Shown here piece by piece: positions 1-6,440 of a stretch of 12,116 bases of DNA (the stretch's first letter is position 1; each line of letters begins with the position of its first letter). Source of the DNA: Caldifarciminota bacterium (lineage in GTDB: Bacteria; Hydrothermota; 32-111; QNBC01); NCBI GenBank assembly GCA_015486655.1, contig WFRF01000106.1, forward strand, positions 1 to 12,116, in the 5' to 3' direction. The notes below the pieces were generated by a model. It saw nothing but the letters and a program-made list of their open reading frames with translations. It did no database searches and had not been told where the DNA came from. The translations under genes and the position numbers were made by a program.

Positions 1-54
1 ATATTATAATTAAAAAATCAGCTCATTTCAAGTAAATATGACATTCCCAGAAAA

Positions 55-132
55 TCACAGTACGTCTAACTTCTTAGTTCTTACTTGTCGGCAAAGTCGT
101 CTTATTGCAACGAAGTCGCTTAATATGTTCAT
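55..132 (-). other. Possible 25-codon ORF coinciding with an imperfect tandem repeat
   Basis: An ATG at 132-130 opens a 25-codon frame ending at TGA 57-55. The peptide reads MNILSDFVAIRRLCRQVRTK and then KLDVL, with 7 Arg/Lys and one Cys. An AGAGGA element lies about 8 nt upstream of the ATG. The only promoter-like element I see is a TAGAAT -10 (156-161) without a good -35. The tract overlaps two tandem imperfect copies of about 20 nt (85-104 and 105-122, + strand) and looks less AT-rich than its flanks. It could be a small basic peptide gene, but it may equally be a fragment of a dispersed non-coding repeat that happens to be open. I do not recognise a family. Confidence 0.25.
85..122. repeat. 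Imperfect tandem repeat, two copies of about 20 nt
   Basis: On the + strand TTGTCGGCAAAGTCGTCTTA (85-104) is followed directly by TTGCAACGAAGTCGCTTA (105-122). The copies share TTG, a central AAGTCG and a CTTA end, with two single- or double-base gaps. The unit is noncoding on the + strand. Only two copies occur in this window, so whether it is a dispersed element cannot be judged here. Confidence 0.45.
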
Positions 133-161
133 ACCTCTATTCCTCTATTTTTCAAATTCTA

Positions 162-190
162 TTGATTTTTCACGATTATTTTGTTATTAT
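162..190 (+). promoter_or_regulatory. Sigma-70-like promoter of the small lipoprotein gene
   Basis: TTGATT (162-167) is separated by exactly 17 bp from TATTAT (185-190), matching the sigma-70 consensus at 4/6 and 5/6 positions. Transcription would start near 197, leaving a leader of about 15 nt that carries the ribosome binding site of the gene at 212. The surrounding sequence is AT-rich, so some chance match is possible, but spacing and position both fit. Confidence 0.55.
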
Positions 191-200
191 TATTTATAAC

Positions 201-206
201 AGGAGG
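201..206 (+). promoter_or_regulatory. Strong Shine-Dalgarno site (AGGAGG)
   Basis: AGGAGG lies 5 nt before the ATG at 212. It is a full consensus match, shows that this organism uses the standard anti-SD interaction, and fixes the start of the lipoprotein gene. Confidence 0.85.
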
Positions 207-211
207 TTATA

Positions 212-733
212 ATGAAAAAATTACTTGTTGTATTATTTGTACTGGCAATTCTCTCAACAGGGTGTGTAAAGGAACCAGTAGCCCTATATTTTGAACAACC
301 CATAATATCAAGTTCCCTTGCAGATACCTCTCTTGCCGTTTTTGCAGTCCCTGATGTCGACAGTAACGGATGGCATCACTGGGATAGTGGTGCCGATACC
401 CTTTCCATGTCTCTTTATATTCACGAAACGGCAGGACAAAATGCTTTGGTCAGCGGGATAAGTTATAGAGTTTATGATATTGACGGCAATCAAATCAGCA
501 GTAAGAGTGAATCGTATATTCCGTTTATCAATATGAATGCACATGGGCAGGACACCCTTACAATGAGTGTAATCATTGATGAAGGAGATGCTGATGATCT
601 CGATAATGCCGATGGTATAAACGACAATGTCGGAGAGGGATATGTATCATTTCAGGTAAATTTTTACGACGAAAAAGGAACCCCTTATTCATCTGTCCCC
701 GTGTTTAGAAACATAAAGGTAATAAAACCATAA
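212..733 (+). CDS. Small secreted lipoprotein of unknown function
   Basis: This 173-aa protein begins with Lys-Lys, a hydrophobic stretch (residues 4-14) and a lipobox LSTGC with the lipidated Cys at 18. It should therefore be exported by Sec, lipidated and anchored in a membrane facing the periplasm or cell surface. The mature part has alternating hydrophobic and polar residues typical of an all-beta (Ig-like or beta-sandwich) fold. It also has an acidic loop at 123-138 with eight Asp/Glu in 16 residues, which resembles a calcium-binding loop. I do not recognise a family. It is a single-gene unit with its own promoter (162-190), a consensus ribosome binding site and a terminator (735-760), and it converges on the large minus-strand operon. 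The start is secure because signal peptide and SD agree. Confidence 0.85.
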   Translation: MKKLLVVLFVLAILSTGCVKEPVALYFEQPIISSSLADTSLAVFAVPDVDSNGWHHWDSGADTLSMSLYIHETAGQNALVSGISYRVYDIDGNQISSKSESYIPFINMNAHGQDTLTMSVIIDEGDADDLDNADGINDNVGEGYVSFQVNFYDEKGTPYSSVPVFRNIKVIKP

Positions 734-734
734 T

Positions 735-760
735 AAAAAGGGCTCTTACGAGCCCTTTTT
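735..760. terminator. Bidirectional rho-independent terminator
   Basis: A perfect 11-bp inverted repeat has A5 followed by GGGCTC (735-745) on one side and GAGCCC followed by T5 (750-760) on the other, around a four-base loop TTAC. The stem core is GC-rich and each strand ends in a U tract. It can therefore stop both the + strand lipoprotein transcript (stop codon ends at 733) and the minus-strand operon (aspS stop at 775-777). It marks the 3' end of both units. Confidence 0.93.
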
Positions 761-774
761 CATTTAATCGGAAA

Positions 775-2535
775 TTACTCTTCCTCTTTTAATAGCTTTA
801 AACCCAACTCTTTCAATCGTGTCTCTTCGACTTTGGAAGGGGAATCCTCCATAATACCCGAAGCTTGCAGAGATTTGGGAAAGGCTATTACATCTCTTAT
901 ATTATCCTTATTTAACATTATCATTATGAGTCTGTCGAGCCCCGGTGCTATACCACCGTGAGGGGGAGCGCCGTATTTAAAACCTTCTATTAGAAAACCG
1001 AATCTCTTTTCCGCTTCCTCATTGCTTAGCCCGATTACATTCATAATGCGTTCCTGAATCTCCTTCTTGAAGGCTCTTATGCTTCCCGAAGAAATTTCTA
1101 CGCCGTTGCAAACGAGATCGTATAACTTGCCGTGTACATTCCCGGGATCTGTTTCTATAAATTTAATATCTTCATCTTTTGGCATTGTAAAGATATGGTG
1201 ACAAGGTTCCCACTTATTCGCCTCTTCGTTCCATTCAAACAGGGGAAATTTCGTTACCCAAAGAAATTTGAATTCTCTCTTGTTTTTATCTACATAAAAA
1301 TCATTCCCCGTTTTTCTCCTGCAGGCCCCCAAGGCCTCGAGTGTTCTTTTCCATTTGCCCGATGCAATAAATACGGTGTTGCCCTCCTCTATTTCCAATT
1401 GATTTACAATCTTATTCTTCGACTCTTCGGGCAGATATTTGGCAATGCTACCTTTTATTTGTCCTTCGGATAACTTCAAATTAAATAACCCCGGCAAACC
1501 GTATTTTTTTGCAACCTCGTTGTACTCATCAATCTGTTTCCTGCTTAAGGATTGTTTCGTATTATAGGCAAAGGTATAATCAGAATTGTCAAATACACCG
1601 AAACCGCTGTCCTTTACAGTGTCAGTTATATTTTTAATTTCACATTCATATCTCAGATCGGGTTTATCGGAACCGTACTTTTCCATTGCTTCTTTGTAAG
1701 TCAGCCGTAAAAACGGAGTAGCCAATTCAAAGGCAATGACATCATGAAATACTTTTTTCATCAAACCTTCCGTCACCTTGTAGACATCTTCCTCATCCAC
1801 AAAACTCATCTCTATGTCAATCTGCGTAAATTCGGGCTGTCTGTCACTTCTCATATCCTCGTCCCTGAAACATCTTGCGAATTGGTAGTATCTGTCAAAT
1901 CCAGCCACCATTAAAAGCTGCTTATAAAGTTGGGGCGATTGTGCCATGCTGTAAAACTTACCCCTGTGGTTTCTGCTGGGAACAAGGTAGTCTCTTGCTC
2001 CTTCAGGAGTATTTCTCGTTAAAACGGGGGTCTCAATTTCGAGGAATCCGTTGTCCGACAAATAACCTCTCATGCTTTGAATTGTTTTGTGTCTTGCGAT
2101 GATTATCTCCTTTAAGGTATCTCTTCGCAAATCAAGGTATCTGTACTTTAACCTCAACTCTTCCTGGACATTAATATTGTCTTTTATTTCAAAAGGGGTA
2201 ACATCACTTTCGTTTAAAATAACGATTTTGTCGGCAACCACTTCAATTTCACCGGTATGAATCTCCTTGTTTATCATATCATCAGGTCTTTTTCTTACGG
2301 TGCCGAACACCTGAAGAACAAATTCCGCCCTCACATTTTTAACGCTTTCCTTTAAATCTTTTCTCCCCTCTTCGATTATTATTTGAGTAATCCCGTACCT
2401 GTCCCTCAAATCTATAAAAACGATTTCTCCGTGATCTCTCTTTTTCTTCACCCAACCTGATAAAATAACACTCTGACCAGCATTAGCCTTGCTCAATTCT
2501 CCACATGTATGTGTTCTCAATTTAGTGCTGTACAT
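775..2535 (-). CDS. aspS: Aspartyl-tRNA synthetase, probably non-discriminating
   Basis: A full-length bacterial-type AspRS of 586 aa (the family is about 590) that charges tRNA with aspartate in the cytoplasm. Residues 1-105 form the OB-fold anticodon-binding domain. The class II catalytic core carries motif 2 FRDEDMRSDRQPEFTQ at 223-238 and motif 3 GGIAPGLDRL at 527-536. The bacterial GAD insertion lies at about 290-420. The anticodon loop reads KKRDHG, with His at position 35. His is found here in Pseudomonas-type enzymes that also charge tRNA-Asn, while E. coli has Leu (RRDLG). A non-discriminating enzyme would require GatCAB. The ATG has GGAG 5 nt upstream (2541-2544). It starts 2 nt after the hisS stop and is the last operon gene before the terminator at 735-760. 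Confidence 0.97.
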   Translation of the reverse strand: MYSTKLRTHTCGELSKANAGQSVILSGWVKKKRDHGEIVFIDLRDRYGITQIIIEEGRKDLKESVKNVRAEFVLQVFGTVRKRPDDMINKEIHTGEIEVVADKIVILNESDVTPFEIKDNINVQEELRLKYRYLDLRRDTLKEIIIARHKTIQSMRGYLSDNGFLEIETPVLTRNTPEGARDYLVPSRNHRGKFYSMAQSPQLYKQLLMVAGFDRYYQFARCFRDEDMRSDRQPEFTQIDIEMSFVDEEDVYKVTEGLMKKVFHDVIAFELATPFLRLTYKEAMEKYGSDKPDLRYECEIKNITDTVKDSGFGVFDNSDYTFAYNTKQSLSRKQIDEYNEVAKKYGLPGLFNLKLSEGQIKGSIAKYLPEESKNKIVNQLEIEEGNTVFIASGKWKRTLEALGACRRKTGNDFYVDKNKREFKFLWVTKFPLFEWNEEANKWEPCHHIFTMPKDEDIKFIETDPGNVHGKLYDLVCNGVEISSGSIRAFKKEIQERIMNVIGLSNEEAEKRFGFLIEGFKYGAPPHGGIAPGLDRLIMIMLNKDNIRDVIAFPKSLQASGIMEDSPSKVEETRLKELGLKLLKEEE

Positions 2536-2537
2536 AA

Positions 2538-3797
2538 CTACTCCAATATCTTTTTAAAGTTTTCCAATTCTTTAATATCAATCTCTTTTTGAGAATGTTT
2601 TTTCATATTTTTGTAAGTAAGAACGCCTTTATCAATCTCGTCAGGTCCGATAATTAAAACATTATCTACATTAAGCTTACCGGCTCTTCGCATTTGCGAT
2701 TTCATACTGCTCATAGATAAATCGGTTTCAACTGAAAATCCCTGCTCTCTCAAAGACTCCGCAATTTTAATGACATAGTCTCGAACATCGTTGCTCACCG
2801 CAACAATAAAAATATCCGGTTTTTCTTCATCCATTGCATCAAACAGCCCCTCTTCCTCCATTAAAAGTATGAGTCTGTCCATACCCCCTGCAAAACCTAC
2901 GGCCGGTATGTCCTCACTATGAAACATCCCTATCAAATAATCGTATCTTCCCCCTGCGGCTACGGCATTTTGACTCCCGAGACGATCAGTGGTGACCTCA
3001 AAAACCGTCCTCGTATAGTAATCCAGTCCCCTCACCAATCGATTGTTAACGGAGTATGGAATTTTCCTAACATCAAGATAATGAAGAACCTCATTAAAAT
3101 GTTCTTTACAGTCATCACACAAATATTCTGTTGTCGACGGAGCTTTTTCGGTGATCTTCTTACATCCGGGGTTCTTGCAATCTAAAATTCTCAATGTATT
3201 TGTATCAAATCTTCTTTTACAGTTATCGCAAAGCATTTCATAATGCGGTTTGAGATAATCTTTCAACGCCCTTATATAATTTTTTCTGCACGTTCTGCAC
3301 CCTATGCTGTTAATTTCCACTTTTATCGATTTCAAACCAAGTTCTTTATAAAGATTATAGGCAAAAGAAATAACTTCCGCATCTGCTAAAGGCTCCTTTG
3401 AGCCGATATTTTCTATGCCAAATTGCCTGAATTCTCTGTAACGCCCTTTTTGCGGTCTTTCCTGACGATACATGCTTCCCATATAAAACAGCTTTTTCAG
3501 AGATTTATCCGCATACATTTTGTTCTCAATATAAGCTCTAACCACACCGGCCGTGCCTTCGGGTCTTAAAGTTATGCTTCTGCCTCCCTTATCCGTAAAT
3601 GTGTACATTTCTTTATTGACTATATCCGTTTCGCCGCCTATTCCGCGCAGATACAATTGTGTACGTTCGAATGTGGGAATTCTTATTTCACCGTAATTGT
3701 ATTTTCTGGCATATTCAATTATTTTCTGCTCCACGTATCTCCACTTTTTTGTTTCGATGCCGAAAATATCTCTCGTTCCTTTAATTGCTCTTATCAT
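2538..3797 (-). CDS. hisS: Histidyl-tRNA synthetase
   Basis: Class II HisRS of 419 aa, the normal length, which attaches histidine to tRNA-His. Visible signatures are the N-terminal AIKGTRDIF, the TLRPEGTAGVVRAY segment (76-89), motif 2 (GSMYRQERPQKGRYREFRQF, 107-126), the HisRS-specific LVRGLDYYTRTVFE (254-267) and motif 3 AVGFAGGMDRL (299-309). A C-terminal anticodon-binding domain spans about 328-419. An internal segment has four Cys pairs (167/170, 190/193, 207/212, 227/230) that could bind zinc; similar Cys-rich inserts occur in other bacterial HisRS. Its start overlaps the end of the VanZ-like gene by 17 nt, and aspS follows after 2 nt. The hisS-aspS pairing is common in bacteria. The upstream SD is weak (GAGAG about 10 nt before the ATG), so translational coupling is likely. 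Confidence 0.97.
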   Translation of the reverse strand: MIRAIKGTRDIFGIETKKWRYVEQKIIEYARKYNYGEIRIPTFERTQLYLRGIGGETDIVNKEMYTFTDKGGRSITLRPEGTAGVVRAYIENKMYADKSLKKLFYMGSMYRQERPQKGRYREFRQFGIENIGSKEPLADAEVISFAYNLYKELGLKSIKVEINSIGCRTCRKNYIRALKDYLKPHYEMLCDNCKRRFDTNTLRILDCKNPGCKKITEKAPSTTEYLCDDCKEHFNEVLHYLDVRKIPYSVNNRLVRGLDYYTRTVFEVTTDRLGSQNAVAAGGRYDYLIGMFHSEDIPAVGFAGGMDRLILLMEEEGLFDAMDEEKPDIFIVAVSNDVRDYVIKIAESLREQGFSVETDLSMSSMKSQMRRAGKLNVDNVLIIGPDEIDKGVLTYKNMKKHSQKEIDIKELENFKKILE

Positions 3798-4188
3798 AAT
3801 TTTTTACTCTCACTCCGATTTCATAAATTTGACTAAAAACAGCTCCTCCCAAAAAATCAGCAATGAAATCATAAACGGATGCGGTTCTTCCCGGCACTAT
3901 CATTTGATGAATTTCATCCAAGGTTGCAAATATTGTTGTGGCTGCGATTACAAGCATAATGTTTCTAACCCTGTTGTTGTCCTCTCTGTACAGCCCGTTT
4001 TTGAATAGTAAACCGAATATAAAATATTCGGAAAAATGAGCTATTTTATCCATGGATAATATTTTTACAAATGTAACCTTCAAATGCGGTATGGAAGAAA
4101 CGATAAAAATTAAAACTAACCATGTGTAAGCGGGAATTAAATTTTTACTTTTTAACAGCTTCAGGTTTGAATATAAATTTATCTTCAA
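3781..4188 (-). CDS. VanZ-like integral membrane protein
   Basis: A small membrane protein with the VanZ-family pattern: a first helix ending in SSIP, then MDKIAHFSEYFIFGLLF, a middle helix, DEIHQMIVPGRTAS and DFIADFLGGAVF, giving about four membrane segments. VanZ relatives are linked to teicoplanin resistance and to envelope functions, but their biochemical role is unsettled. The open frame extends to an ATG at 4236 (151 aa), but that ATG has no SD and would overlap the upstream gene by 92 nt. I prefer the TTG at 4188 (135 aa). It has GGGAG (4198-4202) 9 nt upstream and reduces the overlap to 44 nt. The gene overlaps hisS by 17 nt at its 3' end. Family assignment is fairly sure; the start is not. 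Confidence 0.8.
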   Translation of the reverse strand: MKINLYSNLKLLKSKNLIPAYTWLVLIFIVSSIPHLKVTFVKILSMDKIAHFSEYFIFGLLFKNGLYREDNNRVRNIMLVIAATTIFATLDEIHQMIVPGRTASVYDFIADFLGGAVFSQIYEIGVRVKNYDKSN

Positions 4189-4579
4189 AGATTTTTTCTC
4201 CCTTTTTTTCGATAATATCCGATACGGTCTCCTCATCGGACAACAGCTTTTTATAAAATGTGACCATATTCAGAGGCTCTCTGCAATCTTTGCCTATAAG
4301 CAAAAGCAGAAAAAGATGTTTTTCGTTATCATCGTAATAATTGTATTTTACCCCGTGCTGCGAAATACCGAGTATTACTTCGCTCTCTTCAATTTTATCG
4401 GAAACATACCTGAACATGACAAATTCATCCCAAAAGGATTTATTGAATCTCTTCTCAAATCCGATAATTTCATTCAAAATATTACCTTTGTACTCTTTTC
4501 TGACACTTGAAGCATCCACAAGATCCTTTATTATTTTCAGTTTATTTTTTGATTTTATATTAACGGATTTATACTTCAT
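4145..4579 (-). CDS. PTS EIIA-like (PtsN-type) protein lacking the usual active-site His
   Basis: A 144-aa soluble protein. The central and C-terminal part (about 63-122: EESEVILGISQHGVKYNY, a DDNEKHLFLLLLIGKD strand, then EPLNMVTFYKKLLSDEETVSDII) follows the pattern of the PTS EIIA type-2 fold: a beta strand, the hydrophobic FLLL strand, then helices with L..L...L.d.e. In true EIIA proteins an IPH motif carries the phosphorylated His before this part. Here the matching segment appears to be EFVMFRYVS (52-60), with no His, so PTS phosphotransfer would be lost or moved (His75 is the nearest). The start ATG overlaps the hslU stop in an ATGA (4576-4579), giving tight coupling. The assignment rests on pattern only and could be wrong; the function is unknown. 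Confidence 0.5.
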   Translation of the reverse strand: MKYKSVNIKSKNKLKIIKDLVDASSVRKEYKGNILNEIIGFEKRFNKSFWDEFVMFRYVSDKIEESEVILGISQHGVKYNYYDDNEKHLFLLLLIGKDCREPLNMVTFYKKLLSDEETVSDIIEKKGEKIFEDKFIFKPEAVKK

Positions 4580-5892
4580 ATTATATATTTTCTCAAATCA
4601 TCGCTTTCAACTAATTTACCGACTTTCCCTTCAACGTAGTCACTGTCGATTTTCACCTTTTTTCTCTTTGCTCCAGGGACTTCGAACATAATCTCATCGA
4701 GGATATAGGAAAGTACCGTTTGCAGTCGTCGTGCCCCTATGTTTTCGGTTGTGCTATTCAACTTCGACGCATAATAAGCAATTTTCTCTATTCCGCTTTC
4801 CTCAAAATCCATATCTATTCCGTCTACATTCAGCATTGCCGTATATTGTTTTATCAATGCGTTTTTCGGTTTTGTCAAAATTTGAACAAAATCTTCCGTA
4901 TCAAGGCTTTTCAATTCCACACGAATGGGAAATCTACCCTGCAATTCGGGAATCAAGTCAGTGGGTTTTACCCCCTGAAAAGCTCCGGCAGCAATAAACA
5001 ATATATGATGAGTTTTTATGATGCCGTACTTCGTCATCACATTTGTTCCTTCAACAATAGGTAATAAATCTCTTTGGACTCCGCCTCTCGACACGTCGGG
5101 TCCGTGTTGAGAGCCGCTGCCGACAATTTTATCTATTTCATCTATGAAAACGATTCCGCTTTCCTCTACCCGATCTTTTGCATCATTTATTATTTTATCC
5201 ATATTTACGACTTTTTGTTCTTCTTCCGCCTTTATGATCTTGCGTGCCTCTTTAACCTTCATCTTTGATTTTTTCTTATCGGCGGGATTCATAATATTGT
5301 TGAATAAATCCTGTAGTGCAAAATCCATCTCTTCGACTCCGGCGCTTGTAAACATTTTCATTGTGGGACGTACGTTCTTTTTATGTTCAATCTCAATATC
5401 TTTATCGTCCAATAATCCGCTTCTCAACTGCTCCCTGAAAAACTCCCTTGTTTTATCGTAATTCTCCTCATCCAATCCTTTTGGTTTGGGATAAAGGGCA
5501 TCCAGCAATCTCTCCTCCACGTATTTTTCAATAATTTCTTTGTTGCTTTCCGCATATTCGTCTTTTAACATATTTATCCCGATTTCCATAAGATCTCTTA
5601 TCATGGATTCCACATCTTTTCCGACATATCCCACTTCGGTAAAACGCGATGCTTCAACTTTAACAAAAGGAGCTTTTGACAATCTTGCAAGTCTCCTTGC
5701 AATCTCGGTTTTACCAACGCCTGTTGGTCCTATCAGGATTATATTGTTTGGTATTATTTCTTCTCTCAAAGGTGATTCCACCTGCATTCGTCTCCATCTG
5801 TTTCTAAGGGCAATGGCAACCGCCCTTTTTGCATCATTTTGCCCTATTATATATTTATCCAGTTCTTTTACTATCTCTTTAGGTGTTAACAT
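4576..5892 (-). CDS. hslU: ATP-dependent protease ATPase subunit HslU (ClpY)
   Basis: AAA+ unfoldase of 438 aa, the normal length, that feeds proteins into the HslV peptidase chamber in the cytoplasm. Visible features are the N-terminal LDKYIIGQNDAKRAVAIALR, Walker A GPTGVGKT (55-62), the pore loop GYVG (88-91), the charged family-specific I-domain (about 105-240), Walker B GIVFIDEID (246-254), and a LQGRFPIRVEL segment with the likely arginine finger. The C-terminal tail ends in DLRKYII, the type of hydrophobic tail that docks into HslV. The ATG overlaps the hslV stop in TGATG (5890-5894), with GGAG 5 nt before the start (5898-5901). Stoichiometric coupling with HslV is therefore expected. 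Confidence 0.98.
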   Translation of the reverse strand: MLTPKEIVKELDKYIIGQNDAKRAVAIALRNRWRRMQVESPLREEIIPNNIILIGPTGVGKTEIARRLARLSKAPFVKVEASRFTEVGYVGKDVESMIRDLMEIGINMLKDEYAESNKEIIEKYVEERLLDALYPKPKGLDEENYDKTREFFREQLRSGLLDDKDIEIEHKKNVRPTMKMFTSAGVEEMDFALQDLFNNIMNPADKKKSKMKVKEARKIIKAEEEQKVVNMDKIINDAKDRVEESGIVFIDEIDKIVGSGSQHGPDVSRGGVQRDLLPIVEGTNVMTKYGIIKTHHILFIAAGAFQGVKPTDLIPELQGRFPIRVELKSLDTEDFVQILTKPKNALIKQYTAMLNVDGIDMDFEESGIEKIAYYASKLNSTTENIGARRLQTVLSYILDEIMFEVPGAKRKKVKIDSDYVEGKVGKLVESDDLRKYII

Positions 5893-6440
5893 CAGTACTC
5901 CAATACCTCTAATTTTATATTATCGTTTGTGTAAATACATATTGATGAAGCGATTTTCAATGATTCAACAGCAATCTCATCCGCTTTCATATCCGTAAAT
6001 TTCATTAAAGCCTGAGCAGCCGCTTGAGCATAAGGACCGCCTGAACCAATAGCTATTATATCTCCTTCGGGTTCGATAACATCACCATTCCCGGAAATAA
6101 GAAGTGTCTCATTTTTATCAGCTACAAGCAACAAAGCCTGCAACTGCCTTAATGCTTTGTCCATTCTCCATTCCTTTGAGAGTTCAACTGCCGCTCTTCT
6201 CAAGTTCCCTCCGTGTTCCGTCAACTTCTTTTCAAGTCTTTCAAAAAGAGTCAATGCATCAGCGGTTCCTCCCGCAAAACCGGAAAGAATCTTCCCCCCG
6301 TACATTCTCCTGACTTTTATTGCATTACCCTTTAGAATAGTATGTTCCTGCGTAACCTGGCCGTCTCCGGCGAATGCTACTTTGTTTCCTTTCCTGACTG
6401 CCAATACGGTAGTTGAAATTATTTTATCTCGGTGGTTCAT
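5892..6440 (-). CDS. hslV: ATP-dependent protease peptidase subunit HslV (ClpQ)
   Basis: Threonine peptidase of the proteasome-beta-like family (182 aa) that forms the proteolytic double ring with HslU. The conserved TTVLAVRKG stretch places the catalytic N-terminal Thr at residue 10, so a 9-residue propeptide (MNHRDKIIS) must be removed. Other signatures are AGDGQVT (24-30), SGFAGGTADALTLFE, ISGNGDVIEPEGDIIAIGSGGPYAQAAAQAL and the ICIYTN end. AAAGGAG (6451-6457) lies 10 nt before the ATG, supporting this start despite the long propeptide. The start overlaps the guaB stop by 17 nt, and the stop overlaps the hslU start by 1 nt. Confidence 0.97.
   Translation of the reverse strand: MNHRDKIISTTVLAVRKGNKVAFAGDGQVTQEHTILKGNAIKVRRMYGGKILSGFAGGTADALTLFERLEKKLTEHGGNLRRAAVELSKEWRMDKALRQLQALLLVADKNETLLISGNGDVIEPEGDIIAIGSGGPYAQAAAQALMKFTDMKADEIAVESLKIASSICIYTNDNIKLEVLEY

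Noticed and set aside
1..211. CRISPR, tRNA or riboswitch in the left intergenic region
   Set aside because: Only two imperfect repeat copies without spacers are present, no cloverleaf can be drawn, and the leader of the gene at 212 is only about 15 nt.
2538..3797. Cys-rich insert in HisRS as a novel zinc module
   Set aside because: Similar Cys pairs in this region are known in many bacterial HisRS sequences, so it is a family trait rather than a novelty.
3697..4008. Open frame on the + strand across the hisS/VanZ-like junction
   Set aside because: It is antisense to two supported genes, has no SD and no family resemblance.
3781..4236. VanZ-like gene as a glycopeptide resistance determinant
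   Set aside because: No vanHAX or regulatory genes are nearby, and VanZ-like proteins are widespread with other or unknown roles.
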